64,000 nt of DNA from Lepiota brunneoincarnata (lineage: Eukaryota > Basidiomycota > Agaricomycetes > Agaricales > Agaricaceae): positions 1,798,001 through 1,862,000 of the forward strand of contig JAEBUN010000006.1 in the NCBI GenBank assembly GCA_023014365.1, in the 5' to 3' direction. The notes under the pieces were generated by a model. It saw only the letters and a list, made by a program, of their open reading frames with translations. It had not been told where the DNA came from and did no database searches. This document shows positions 36,633-47,855 of this stretch, piece after piece. Position numbers and translations under genes: made by a program. Every line of letters starts with the position of its first letter. The stretch's first letter is position 1.

Positions 36633-37311
36633 CTAGAAAACAAAACGAAGACAAGATGCTCTACATGTACCTGACGTTGAGCACGAACAACACTGTCTAA
36701 GGGGCATGGACTCACAAACTCGAACTCTCGAAGTTGAGGCACCGAAACGCAGATGCCCATTGCTACGTCAAATACCACCGGGTTCACCCGGCTCAATACT
36801 TTTTCCTCCCCTTCAGGAATGATGGACTCGTTATTACTTCAAGTGTAATGATTAGGATGCCATTCACGGCTCGCCACAGTAATTACAGATTCGATAAATA
36901 CATTTTGGGTATGTTTGAGGTTACAGCGTACGCTGTATGAACGCAGTTGGGGCGGTGTATGCGGGACTATGAAGCACGTTTCAACATCTTTGCTGAAGTT
37001 TCGATGATGGAATTGAGCTTGGGATGGACACCCTGCAAGGATCGACGCATCGCATTGCCAAAAGCAGAAGCGGAAGCACCGAGTGTTACCTGATTTGCAC
37101 TAGACTGGAGGAGCTATGCTACCGCACTGGTACCATCAAACACAGCGTTCCAACCCATTGGCTGGCCATCACGCCAAGGCGCGGATGTACGAGGAACATA
37201 ACAAAACCCCGTGTCCGAGCAGGGATAGAAAAGGCAAGTTCATATTACTAATGTAACAGATGAAACGGTCTAGAAGCACCCTGCAGCGCTACAGTGCTGC
37301 ATGCATCGAAG
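36633..37311. other. Intergenic, nothing recognised
   Basis: About 680 bp with no gene I can support before the TATA box of the secreted protein gene. Confidence 0.35.
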
Positions 37312-37317
37312 TATAAA
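37312..37317 (+). promoter_or_regulatory. TATA box (TATAAA)
   Basis: TATAAA 68 bp upstream of the ATG of the small secreted protein, the usual spacing for strongly regulated fungal genes. Confidence 0.55.
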
Positions 37318-37379
37318 GGCAGCAGGATAATTCGGACCTTACCCCTCAACATTAAAGCAACCCCCCGTGAGCAACCACC

Positions 37380-37806
37380 ATGACGAAGATTTCCCAGGTC
37401 CTCCTTGTTTGCGTCGCTATCTTCTCTACCATTGTCACCGCTCAGACTCGGTGCGATTTCAATGCGTTTCGTCAGTGCGACAGCAACTGTAACGGTAAGC
37501 CAAAGCTACCTAGACCGGTGGATTAAACTAACCAGCAAGCACCACCACTATTACTACTTGTCCAGATCTCTGCAACAGGATGGCCGACGAGGCAAGCAGA
37601 TTACCATTCCGATACACTCCCCCCGACCGCAACCAATGCCGACCCAGTTGTGCCCGTGAGTCTTGAATTTTTTTTCCACAATTTCAGCTTCTGATTCACT
37701 TGGTCCCCACTACTTTTCCTTAGGAAATACGGGTTGTCCTGAGAACACACAATTCCAGGACGCGGATGGCCAAGGACCCAGCAATCGGTTTAACAGGAGG
37801 TTGTGA
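37380..37806 (+). CDS. Small cysteine-rich secreted protein
   Basis: Three exons (37380-37494, 37566-37655, 37724-37806) join in frame to 95 residues. The first about 21 residues are a signal peptide (MTKISQVLLVCVAIFSTIVT-A). The mature part of about 74 residues has seven cysteines (CDF, QCD, NCN, LCN, QCR, SCA, GCP), no membrane segment and no recognised domain. Size, secretion signal, cysteine content, small exons and TATA promoter fit the candidate-effector class of fungal small secreted proteins. That functional label is inference. The odd number of cysteines leaves one unpaired. Confidence 0.7.
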
Positions 37807-39209
37807 CCCCACCGAATGGTCCAATAGCAGGCGCTTCGATGTTCCAGTTACCTGTTATTTTTCGCACACTATTAAGTATGGGCTAATCCAGCTCAGTTAA
37901 TCTATGACATTAAATGTTCTGAGTCTCCCGTGGCTGCGACCCATCATATGTGAAGAGCAATGACACTGTACACATTCTTTGGCCCCGACGGTCGTCGACG
38001 GTGTAGTCTCGCCTAGACTAGGTAGAGCTCCGCTCAAAGAGCAGGTTTGATGACTTCCAATTTCAATGATCTGGCGAGGGCGAATTGATCAAAGCACCAA
38101 GATATCGACGGACTGGTAAATGTACACGATGATGACACGCGCAAAGGAAGGATTTATAGCGGTAAGTTTCAGTGGTCTTGCGAGGTTGATGTAAACCACA
38201 AGTTCCGGAGTGAGTAATTACCCTTCCTGATGTAATTCGAGGTTGGCCGGAGTCAAAACGCCTTCTCAGGATCAGCCGCCCCATCAGTGGTTTGCATCCA
38301 CAAGAACATTGCTGCTTGTATACCTGTCTGGGGAGGGTAATCAAAATGGTGATCTCTTTCTGGAATGCTGTATTGTCCCAACTTCGGCATAATAATTATC
38401 GGCGATGGAAGGGGGCCCTTCGACCTGAAAGATGTTTTATCGTATGAGCACAATCATCAAGAGCGACGCAGCTCGAACTTGTACTCGGGCAGCGGCTGGT
38501 AGGCAAACGGATGCGTGATGAGTGATCCTAACACACATGCCATCCTCGCGTTGTCTTTACGCTACTGAAAAGTGCTAATTTTATGAGAAGAACGTTCAGC
38601 CGGGATGCATTGATTTTTGTTAACCCGCCAACGTTGCCAGATTTGAAAGCTTATTTGTACTCCTATTGCAGAGGCGGCGACCCGAATTTTATGGCTCGCA
38701 TCAGCTCGAACCTACAGTCAAACACATTGGCGTTCAAGTCCGACAAAGCAGCCTCATCGCGTTCTCTAACATGCTTCAACACTACCATAGGCCCTTCAGC
38801 CCGGTGGATCATAGCAGTGGGGGCATCACAAAATTCTCATCGTTTCCCTGGTTGATCAAGATAAATCATCTGGATTGCGAACGTCTCATGCCAACATTGA
38901 ACGGGAGTGGCGGGGAAGGCTTCCGGTTGAGCTGTTGTGTCAGTTCTTGGAAGGGTCGGGGGGTTTACCGCCGAAGTAGTTATTCGCGTAGTCATGTAAA
39001 AAGTCGACGACTCAACATTTCTCGGCGGGAATGCTCTGAGAGTGTTTTTCAATACCGGAACTCAAGTCTCCAGAATGAAACTTGTGTGTTAAGCGCTTAC
39101 GTGAGTGTGTCTCGTGACATGGTTTATTTGTTTGCGCGGCGCCTTTGCCCGGGGAAATTCCGAAGCGCGCGGTTGCCGTGCTGTCCGTCTCTACAAGTAT
39201 ACCAAGACG
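37807..39209. other. Intergenic, possible small minus-strand gene
   Basis: 1.4 kb with no confident gene. A minus-strand stretch around 38160-38420 reads SIPERDHHFDYPPQTGIQAA and FLWMQTTDGAADPEKA, then LRNLWFTSTSQDH in another frame, and could be two exons of a small protein I do not recognise. Frames at 38583-39241 have no features. Confidence 0.25.
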
Positions 39210-40345
39210 ATGGGCTACTCTCACGAACAGGCCATTCATGACGAAGTCAACCTCCTGCGTTTAATACGACGCTTGGAGAAATCTACCGCTACGGAGAAGA
39301 ACTGGGATGAAGCAGCCACAATCGAACGGGAACACATATGGCTAAAGGCTCTCGGCACACTGCAGGTGCGCAATTTAGCTGGGAGTATAGTACTTCATTA
39401 ACGGTGTGCTACACACAGAAAGTGAAGCATGGGCGCAAGCTATTGCGCAATCTTGAGCGGTATGGCTCTGAGCCGACCCCGTGAGCAACCTCTTCTATCG
39501 TCATTCATCCTCTGACTGAGGCAACATACTAGGAGGAAGATCCAGCAGCGGGACAGCGTTAAGACAAAGCTAGATCGACTAGAACACCTTATGACTGAGC
39601 TCCAAAAGGTGACACTCCTTCAACCATGATATTATTGCCCACCTCTCTCATCGCCTACGTGTCACCGAACAACAGAGAACGGAACCTGCTCAACGGCGGC
39701 CTGAACCCATTCTCCCGAAAATCCCGGTGCCGACAGTCCAAGTGCCCGCAGAAGCACTACCACACCTCAGTGTAGATGAGGAATCTCCCGTACAGCGAAA
39801 TCAGCTTGGGGGAGTCACGTCCATACTATTAGGGAACGTGTCCAAAGACGACGCAGCACCCGAGCGCCCACCGAGCGATGGTCTCCCTTCTCGCGACACA
39901 CCTGCCCTTCCCTCCACTGATCTAGTTTCCCCTATATCTTCGTTGCTTCCTGCGACCCCCTAATCCCGCCCAACAGCCTCGTTCATCACTGGCCGCTACC
40001 TCTGCTGTCGACTCCTCATCTACCAATACTCTAAGTGCGCGTAAACATCTTCAAGCATCTTCCGCACTCCATGAAGAACTCTCCGCTCAACTGGCCGAAA
40101 TGGCGACGCAACTCAAGCGAAACGCTCTTCATTTCTCTGACTCTCTCGTCAAGGACAAAACGGTCGTTGAAGAGACACAGGAGAAGTTGGAAGGGAATTT
40201 TGCAGTCATGGTGAAAGAACGTATCCGTTTGAGGGACTTCCGGGGGAAGAGTGGTTCGACAACTTGCCTGACAGTTGGAGTTATTGTTGCTGTCCTCCTC
40301 CTGTTCGTGTTCATGGCCGCTATCATTCGCCTCACTCGTCGGTAG
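39210..40345 (+). CDS. USE1: USE1-type ER SNARE
   Basis: USE1 is a Q-SNARE of Golgi-to-ER retrograde fusion, partnered by Sec20, Ufe1 and Sec22. Five exons (39210-39365, 39419-39480, 39533-39608, 39676-39924, 39977-40345) give an intact 303-residue frame. The N-terminal helical region is MGYSHEQAIHDEVNLL to RLEHLMTELQK, then a Pro/Ser-rich linker, a SNARE-like helix (ELSAQLAEMATQLKRNALHF, KDKTVVEETQEKLEGN) and a C-terminal tail anchor (CLTVGVIVAVLLLFVFMAAI) followed by IRLTRR. The fourth intron (39925-39976) has a weak GTTTCC donor but a good CTAAT branch site and CAG acceptor. It removes what would otherwise be a premature TAA at 39961. Confidence 0.85.
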
Positions 40346-41469
40346 TATCATTATTCCATACCCACTTGTCCGCGAACTAAGAATATTGTTCCTAAGTAAT
40401 GCCCGTCAAATACAAGATAATGCCGTCACATCAGGCTTGAGTAGGACATCAATTCATGACTGCCAAGATTGCGCTATCCCCCCCCCCCCCCCCTTCTCTC
40501 TTTTCGCACAGGCTGGTGTATGTTTGTGTAAATTGATTGGGGAGAGCTTCAAGGACAGGTCTAGGGCCGATGGGCATCACGCCGAACGACGAACCGCCAA
40601 GGTAAGTTACCTCTCCGTGCCCCGCCGAACACGGAGGAATTGCTGTTAGGAACCAATTGTGTCCAGCTGTTGACTTGTTAACTTAAATCAGGGTTGTTGA
40701 TCAGACCGAAAACGTGTGGTAAGGAACTCGCGATGGGATGTTGTCATGATGATCACCAGAGCATGGTTTCAAAATACATTGCTGTCGATCATGGGGCCGT
40801 TTCCGTGGGACGGTACAACCCACCGGATGACTTGAGTAACCTATGGACCTCAAGCGCGGAACAATAGGCCCCCCAGGCTTGAGCCTGCGATCGCCAGCAC
40901 AGTTACTCTTTTAACATACACATCATACACACGGCTGCAACTACAAAATGTCTGCATCTCACTCAACCTTAATGCCAGCACACCTAGGGCTACCCAACTG
41001 GAGCGCCAATTTTACCCTGTCCGAGTTTTGTCCGAGAATACTATATACCTTACAGCCGCCGGTCATGGGAATTGACCATCGCACTTGCTTTCCCAGCGAT
41101 GCTCTCATTCTGATTTCAGTCAGAGAGGGAATTAACGCTTTTAACGCTTCCAGGAAAGTAACTCGTGGAGGATTGAGCCTTAGCCATTGACAACTTTGTC
41201 TCTGGGTAAACCTTGACGAATTTAGGTAGCCATCGTGCCTCTAGAGCCTCGACTTGGAAATGAAACACTGTCGAAGTCGTCCGAGTGATGATATCAAGGA
41301 AGTTCAATTGTCAGATGGGAGCCCTTACTGGGCTCGTCTTCTGAAGAATGATTAGACATATCCAAACTCGTAGTCCCCTCTTTTGTGTGCTAACGTTTCT
41401 ATCGATCTGATCCCATGTGCTGCAGTATTCTGCTCCTAACCGTCTACCACTCATTCCCAACTCCGCACG
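40346..41469. other. Intergenic with C-run near 40477-40494
   Basis: 1.1 kb, no supported gene. A run of about 18 C on the + strand is prone to length errors. Confidence 0.35.
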
Positions 41470-42175
41470 ATGAGAGACAGCTATGTGGTTGACGATAGGG
41501 ACCCGGGGATGATATATGATGGCAACTGGACACAGGCTGTGCTGTTGGATGCTTATGGGGACACCATTTCTCGAACCACGGCGAAAGGGGCGAGTGTAGG
41601 GCTAGACTTCGATGGTGACTACTTCTCGGTATTGTCAATAATTCCTCTGACATTGAAACCCCTTTTCAGGAGCATGTTTTACTGTTCATGGATACGTTGA
41701 ACCCCCGGGAACATCTTTTTCAATTGCCCTGGATGGCTCGGATCCCATCCAATTTCACCGGGACTTTGCAGATGGGGATTTCTTCTTTTATGACTCTCTA
41801 ATATTGTTGGACAAGGGGCACCAGGTAGTCTTCCATAACCATGAAGACTTACCCTTCATATTGGATATGTTGAACATCAATAGCGGCTGTTTCGACACTG
41901 GGACTACCTCTGTTGCACCCCAGACAACGATGATCACTATCACTCAAGTCCCAAGCAGCCCCATTGCTAAGGCAGCTGAGCTGACCACGCACATCCCAGA
42001 CCAACCAGGCTTATCATCACCGAAAATTGCTTCCCAGATCGGAAGCACCAATGATTTTCAGACAAATGCCACATCACCGAATGGTGCTACAACCACATTT
42101 ACCATACCAACTTCAAGCTTCAATCTTAGTGTACCAATTCCAAGTTCCAATCTCTATGGTGTGCTGTTAGTCTGA
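41470..42175 (+). CDS. Extracellular beta-sandwich-type protein, likely C-terminally truncated
   Basis: Two exons (41470-41614, 41670-42175) give 216 residues. The N-terminal half (MRDSYVVDDRDPGMIYDGNW, then SFSIALDGSDPIQFHRDFAD and SLILLDKGHQVVFHN) resembles the carbohydrate-binding-like ectodomain common in basidiomycete single-pass proteins, followed by a Thr/Ser-rich stalk. In that type a membrane helix and basic cytoplasmic tail normally follow. Here the frame ends SSNLYGVLLV-stop at 42175, just before repeat sequence begins. No signal peptide is visible. The missing C-terminus suggests truncation by the transposon island. Confidence 0.6.
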
Positions 42176-42329
42176 GTTTCATTTTCATGTGCAAGCACTT
42201 CACTCCCACACTTAGTGCAGGTACCAGACATCATCACCTTGACAGAATATGAACATTGGCTGAAGAAATTGCACTTGGGCTGCCCAACTGCCCCATTTCA
42301 TTGAAGAGTAGCAAGACTCCTCAACAAGT

Positions 42330-42840
42330 AATTCATGTTGAAATGAAACAATGCAAAAGAAATGCAAAAGAAAATGAAATAGGGTGTGAGCATGACTGGC
42401 AGAATGATCACAAGGGTTCAAAAACTACAAGGGTGTATTGAGAGACAGAGTGATTGGGGAGGGGGGGGGGGAAACAAGACAAGAGGTTGGTCACCTATCA
42501 ACTGGAGAATGAGTCCCTGAGGGCTGCACTTCATGCATTAAGTATTATTTTCCTTCCTATGTCTGAAATGGGCAAGAAAGTGAGAGATAATGAGACTAAA
42601 CCACCCTCTTGGAGATTGAGAGAGTGAAACAGGAGTCAGAAGGCAAGTTCTTACACTACATTAGTGAAGGATTAGGAAAGAAAAAAGAAATAAGCAAAAG
42701 AGATGGTGTGTGAGGCACAGAAAAACCCATAAGAAGGAAGAAAAATTAATCTATGATCACACTCAGGGAAAAGAACAGTACTGGGAAAACATATCCAAAT
42801 ATTACAAGCAGAATGGGGAGGTTGTCGAAATGATGATAGC
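42330..42840. repeat. Dispersed repeat E, copy 1
   Basis: Diverged match to 54012-54570: both contain CAAAAACT, AGGGAGAAAAA-like and CAGGGAAA blocks in the same order and end in GAAATGAT...AGCT. It runs directly into the LTR of element B at 42841. Left limit uncertain. Confidence 0.5.
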
Positions 42841-43255
42841 TGTAAGGGCAACCTGGCCACTGTGTTGTGTCGGCTGAGCAGGGAGAAACCTTAGAGAATC
42901 AAGTAAGGTTTCTCCAAGCTCACCTACACTACTTATACTACCTGCCATAAGGTCCAAGTTGAGTAATCTACTCTACATAAATGGCTGTGAGGTGTCAGGG
43001 ATGCCTAAAGTATAGTTGGGAATGGGCTCAGGATAGGGTCATGCATGCCAGTAAGGGTTTGCATCTGCATTGGAGAGGTGTAGGAGGGAATTCCAAGTAC
43101 TGGGGTGTCAGGGGACAGATTTCCAGGCCCAGGGGGGCTGGAAATCGGATTTCTGAGTGCAGGAGGGCTGGGGATTAGATTTCCAAGTGCAGGAAGGCTG
43201 GAAATCGGAATTCCGAATCTGCAGTTGTGAGCGATGACCTGGAGTTCCCCTTACA
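42841..43255 (-). repeat. LTR of element B, 3' copy
   Basis: Bounded by TGTAAGG...CCTTACA. It shares long blocks with 59479-59919, including the tract with repeated GGCTGGAAAT units. Confidence 0.8.
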
Positions 43256-44708
43256 CCTACCTCCCCTTCAAGGTTGTGACGACTTGGCACAATGGTCGGA
43301 TTGAGGGCACAGAAGGGGATTGAGCCAAATGCAAGACTCCTGATCTGTCTCGGAGCTCCTGGGTGTTGTTGATAGAATTCCATTATGCAGTTGGGGGCAT
43401 GGATGTCCTTGGCCGATTCCCAGAAGTTTTCTTCAATCCCAAAGTCCTGCCATTTCACTAGGAACTGGAGTCTCCTCCGGTGGATGTGACTATCCAGGAT
43501 TTCCTCAACTTTCCACTCTTCTTTATCCTCGATGATGATAGGTGCTGGCAGTAGTTTGGGCTGGCGTCCAGGAATGGGGTTGGTGGGAGCGAGTGTGAGC
43601 TATACCACATTGAAGACTGGATGGAGGTGTCTCATGGATTTCGGTAGCTTCAGTTGGTATGCATTGGAGCTGACCTGTTTGTTGATCACATAGGGTCCTA
43701 ACCGCCAATGTGAGAGTTTCTTGGATGGTCGTGTGGTTTGTATGTCTGACGCATCCAGGAAAACCTTGTCTCCAGGCTTGAACTCTGGAGTTGGGGTTTG
43801 CCATTGGTTGTAGTACCTTGCCATGTTGTCTTTAGACTTTGCGAGTGCCAATCTTGCCTCCTCCAATGCCAATTCCATCCAGGATTTGAACTCATTGACT
43901 GTTTCCAGCTGAGACGGTCATTGGCGGGGTTCAAACCCCATCCTTGGGTTTCGGCCAGTGTCTAGGACAAATGGCAAGTGTTGGGTGGAAGTATGGATGT
44001 GGTTGTTGTGCTGAAATTCCGCCAGGGGGAGAAGGTCATGCCAATTGTTCTGTCACTCATTGACAAAGATCCGGAGGTATTGGTCCAATTCCTGGTTGAC
44101 CCGTTCTGTCTGCCTGTCTGATTGGGGGTGCCATGCTATAGAGGAAGCACCTTTGATTCCAAGTAAGCAGTAGAGTTCCCTGGTGAATGATGCAATGAAC
44201 TGAGGACTCCAATCCGAGACCACTTGATGTGGAAGTCCATGTAGTTTTCATATGTGATGGAGAAATAGCTGTGCTGCTCCATCCGCTGTAAGGGTAGTGT
44301 GTGTTGGGATGAAATGAGCATGTTTGGAGACAGAGTCAACCACAGTCATGACAGCATCATACCCATTAGACTCTGGGAGTTCCACTACAAAGTCTATGCT
44401 AATGGTATCCCATTAGGCTTCTGGAATGGGGAGAGGGTGAAGTTCTCCAACAGGGAGTTTCCAGATTGGTTTTGCATGGAGGCACAGGTCGCATGTAGAA
44501 ACATACTGACCAATGTAGTGAGACATGTTGGGCCACCAGTAGTTTTGGGAGACAAGTTCCAGAGTTTTCCATCGGCTTGCATGTCCCCCAATTTGGGAAT
44601 CATGGTGAAGGGCTACAATGTGTTGGTGGAGTGCTGCATCATCTGGAACATATATTTTGCCTCAGAAGAGAAGCAAGCCATCCAGTTCCAACCACTCGGC
44701 ACTGCGCA
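43256..44708 (-). pseudogene. Element B integrase and chromodomain, broken
   Basis: Read on the minus strand: the integrase HHCC region (HIVALHHDSQIGGHASRW, YVSTCDLCM), later FKPGDKVFLDASDIQTTRPS, KLSHWRLGPYVINKQVSSNA and LPKSMRHLHPVFNVV, then a chromodomain-like RRRLQFLVKWQDFGIEENFW and ESAKDIHAPNCIMEFYQQH. Stops and frame changes are frequent. Removing the C1/A insertion joins SATCL to VRSAEWLELDGLLLF in frame, which confirms it continues from the RNase H part at 53321-54011. Confidence 0.8.
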
Positions 44709-44713
44709 CTAAG

Positions 44714-45039
44714 TGTTACCTGGGTTAGGGGTTCGCTCTTGAGTAGCACGGGGTTCAACACAGGATGTCTATACAGACTTGGTCCTGTCCTGCTAAGCGT
44801 GACTTGGAGATGATGGAGCACTATAAGTCCAGCCAGTTATGGCAAAGAGGTATAGGAGGCAAGAACTTTATAACACTAAGATAAGGATACAAGGGTATGG
44901 TACAGTATCCTTGTATACTACTATGTGTGGCTATACTCCTACTATATATATCTGGACCCAGGTAAGTGAGTCATATCCTTATCTATCTAAGTATAGATTG
45001 TTCTGATGGTACTTCTGATTGTTTCAGGATGACAGGTCT
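44714..45039 (+). repeat. Solo LTR C1, left part
   Basis: Starts TGTTACCTGGGTTAGG, is preceded by CTAAG (44709-44713) and continues at 53225-53315 after element A. A copy in the opposite orientation (C2) lies at 56929-58615. Confidence 0.85.
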
Positions 45040-45043
45040 TGTT

Positions 45044-45412
45044 ATGAACAGTCCAGACCGGGAGGAACAAGAACTATTGTTCGACTTTACAAGATGGGTA
45101 CAGGAGACTACAGACCAATTACGGGCACAAGAATACGAAGACGAGGAAGGGGAATATTACACCGCCATGCAGGACCTGGCGAGAGAAGCAGGAATGGAGA
45201 TAACCTTGGAGGATATATTGGAATACCCCGAGGACGAGGGAGATAACCATGGATCAACCAACCCAACCTCCGATACGGATGGAAGCACTGAAAGAATGGA
45301 GAGCGAGAACGGAGAGGACTTCATGGAGATACAATCGGGAAAAGAAGATTATGAGTCAGAGGAAAGCGATGGAATATCGCACAGCAGTAGCGAGAGTACT
45401 GACTCATTGTAA
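45044..45412 (+). CDS. U3-embedded acidic ORF, 5' LTR copy
   Basis: ATG lies at bases 5-7 of the LTR and the frame runs 122 residues: MNSPDREEQELLFDFTRWVQ, then QEYEDEEGEYYTAMQDLARE, AGMEITLEDILEYPEDEGDN, and an acidic Ser-rich tail (YESEESDGISHSSSESTDSL). Strongly acidic, probably helical; no known domain recognised. In the 5' LTR it lies upstream of the predicted transcript start, so this copy would be expressed only from flanking promoters; the 3' LTR copy is within the element transcript. A related frame occurs in a diverged LTR at 60423-60737. Confidence 0.6.
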   Translation: MNSPDREEQELLFDFTRWVQETTDQLRAQEYEDEEGEYYTAMQDLAREAGMEITLEDILEYPEDEGDNHGSTNPTSDTDGSTERMESENGEDFMEIQSGKEDYESEESDGISHSSSESTDSL

Positions 45413-45521
45413 TATAAATAACACTAGGATGCCATCAGCCAGGATGTGCATCATGGTCAGGACTGCGCACGACCAGTAGAACAGCCAAGTAACCTATAAC
45501 GAGTATATAGCACCTCATAGG

Positions 45522-45528
45522 TATATAA
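45522..45528 (+). promoter_or_regulatory. TATA box of element A
   Basis: TATATAA 35 nt upstream of the segment (45557-45568) that matches the primer-binding site, placing transcription start there. Confidence 0.6.
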
Positions 45529-45739
45529 GGTCTGTACAAGTAGAGATTAAAGCCTCAAGCTTTAATCTTGTTAACAGCGGTCGTTTACCTCTCTGCCTTA
45601 ACTTGGTGTCTTCCCTCGTTATCTCATTGAGCGTGATCCACTAAGCTCTATAAGGCCAACCGTCTCGGACACCTTGTAGAGTGATTGAAGGCCGTCTCCA
45701 GTTATCCTTGGATACAGAAGGAGCACGGATCATAACATT

Positions 45740-45751
45740 AGATTAAAGCTT
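45740..45751 (+). other. Self-priming primer-binding site
   Basis: AGATTAAAGCTT, two bases after the 5' LTR, is the exact reverse complement of AAGCTTTAATCT at 45557-45568, the predicted 5' end of the transcript. Tf1/sushi elements prime reverse transcription this way instead of using a tRNA; no tRNA 3'-end match (TGG...) follows this LTR. Confidence 0.75.
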
Positions 45752-46602
45752 CCTTTGGACAACCTCCATCGTACACCCCGTGGTATCGGTACGCCTTGTC
45801 GCTACCCTTCCACACCGGCAGACGATACACTTTATCGCTATCCGAGTGCCAACCGTATCTGACGACACGCCTTGTCGCTGTCCGGTGATACACCCCCGTA
45901 GAGCAGGCCACCATACCCTCTGCACCCTTGGTCAGACGCACCGAAAGCGTTGATAGGTCATCCACACCTTTAAGTGTTGATTGGGATAACGCACCCCGTT
46001 GTTTATTCACCCTCACCTTCACCTTCGACTTCTTCCCTCTTCACCCTGTCTACAAACTGAAACGACCCCCTTGCCACCGACTACGAAGAATCCAACAGTT
46101 CTGACTGGTCGACAACCGACTCCGAACCCGACTTCACACCCCCTCCACCACGGACCCTAAAAAGAAAACAAAACCTATACCCCTCACTCGTTCACCCTCT
46201 GGTTCCGCACCGTACCCTACACAACCTACCGAGAGAGTTCAACGTCGAACAGAAGACCCAGGATACCCAGCACCCCCAGCATCAGTTCTTCAATCCCTAC
46301 CTAAACAACCACCACCTGAAAGAACTGCCACCTCTACCCGCTCAAAGCTCGGGGAGCCGATTCATAGAACATCTACCCCATCCTCCAGTCCTCAACCCTC
46401 AACAAGTACAAGAACTAGCGACAACACTTCGCAACAGAAACCCCCAAGAACATTCTCACCCCTCACATCACCACTTGGATCACCGGTACACTCACCGCCT
46501 CGATCCAGTTCCCCTGTACAATCCGAACCATCCGAAGTTAGCCCCACTACTGGGTCTATTCACACTTCCGACGAGGAATCCACAACCTCTGACATTAACA
46601 AT

Positions 46603-47727
46603 ATGGCCTCCTCCACAAAAATCAACACACCCCCAACCTTTAATGGAGAGACCGACTACTTCCGCCTCTGGAAGGATGCAGTACAACTATACATCGATGC
46701 AAAGCCAGGAGCCTTTTCCGATGACAAGACCAAGATACAATTCGCCCTTTCATACATGTCCACCGGCCCCGCCGCAACATGGAGAGGAGCATTCTTGGAA
46801 TCAAACAAAGAACTTGATGGAAGCCAGACCCTTCCGACATGGAAGAAATTTCTCGAAGGACTCGATACATCCTTTGCCCCAAACAATGTCCCCGCCGATG
46901 CAATGGGCAGAATCCGCCACCTCAAACAGAATGGACAATATATCGATGATTACATATCCCAGTTCCAGATACTTGCCTATCAGGCCAACCTTGGAGATGG
47001 AGTGGCGGCGGTCAACTATTTCAAGAACGGGCTGGATCGCCCCGTCGCAATCAAGACAATTAGCCTCAATCCAGGAAACAAACTCAGCAACTGGTTCAAG
47101 CAAGCTCAAACAGCATATCAAATACTACAAACTCAACGCGACTATATGCAAACTCAAGGAACTCCCTCGTTTTCAACGACTTCGCGCACTCGCCCATTTA
47201 AAGGGAAAAGAAATGCTTTTACGCGCCGTGTCCCACTGCCCTATCAAGCAACAGACCCTAACGCAATGGATATTGACCAACTCGCCGAAGCAGTCTACAA
47301 CCTCGACTTTGAGGACGAGCCAGATCTACTCGCCGAGGAAGCTGATGAAGACGAGGAGACCGAAGAAGACAGACTCCACCAGTTGGTACAAGAACGCACC
47401 CGCGAAGCCCTCAATGCAATCCTCACGGACGCCCAAAGAAAGGATCTCAAAGAAAAGAGATGCTTCAACTGCCGCAAGACTGGACACTTCGCCCGCGAAT
47501 GCCCCACCAAGAAGACAATATATCGCCAATCCGAATTACCCCGCAATCTGGATGCCAGAAACCGGTCAAATGCGATATCCAGAAGAAGACAAGCGAGCTA
47601 CAGGAAAAAGAACTTGCTATACAACATACTAGAAGATGCAACCGATGAAGAAGTCGAGGACATCTACGAACATTTTGCAAATGAATCCAATCACCCAGAT
47701 GCCCCTCTGGTTAAGGATTTTGCCTAA
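46603..47727 (+). CDS. gag: Gag of element A
   Basis: 374 residues, capsid-like (TPPTFNGETDYFRLWKDAVQ, QFALSYMSTGPAATWRGAFL, AMGRIRHLKQNGQYIDDYIS), ending with a CCHC zinc knuckle CFNCRKTGHFAREC near 47460 and an acidic tail. The same frame stays open upstream to about 46145 (Pro/Ser-rich, no ATG seen) and probably forms a longer N-terminus. An overlapping 385-codon frame (46475-47632) is a composition artefact. Confidence 0.9.
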   Translation: MASSTKINTPPTFNGETDYFRLWKDAVQLYIDAKPGAFSDDKTKIQFALSYMSTGPAATWRGAFLESNKELDGSQTLPTWKKFLEGLDTSFAPNNVPADAMGRIRHLKQNGQYIDDYISQFQILAYQANLGDGVAAVNYFKNGLDRPVAIKTISLNPGNKLSNWFKQAQTAYQILQTQRDYMQTQGTPSFSTTSRTRPFKGKRNAFTRRVPLPYQATDPNAMDIDQLAEAVYNLDFEDEPDLLAEEADEDEETEEDRLHQLVQERTREALNAILTDAQRKDLKEKRCFNCRKTGHFARECPTKKTIYRQSELPRNLDARNRSNAISRRRQASYRKKNLLYNILEDATDEEVEDIYEHFANESNHPDAPLVKDFA

Positions 47728-47855
47728 GGAGACTAGCCACCACGTCTAGCCCTCCACAAAGACCTCCTTCCCTTTCCTATTCACAAAATGATATTAATGT
47801 TGTAAAGTTACAGGAATCGTCAGCATGCGTAATACATCTACCCTGTCGAATCTGA

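Larger units (their letters stand above)
45040..45737 (+). repeat. 5' LTR of element A
   Basis: TGTTATG...CATAACA ends. Contains an acidic ORF in U3 (45044-45412), a TATA box (45522-45528) and a hairpin (45544-45553 with 45559-45568) at the predicted transcript start. Confidence 0.95.

Noticed and set aside
39957..39963. CCC TAA T in USE1 as another +1 skip site
   Set aside because: A 52-nt GT-AG intron with a CTAAT branch site removes it and keeps the whole gene in frame (912 nt, divisible by 3).
40477..40494. Poly-C run as a functional element
   Set aside because: Simple homopolymer with no associated gene; length is unreliable.
46475..47632. 385-codon frame overlapping gag
   Set aside because: No family features; gag with its zinc knuckle is in another frame. 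The T-poor composition suppresses stops in this frame.
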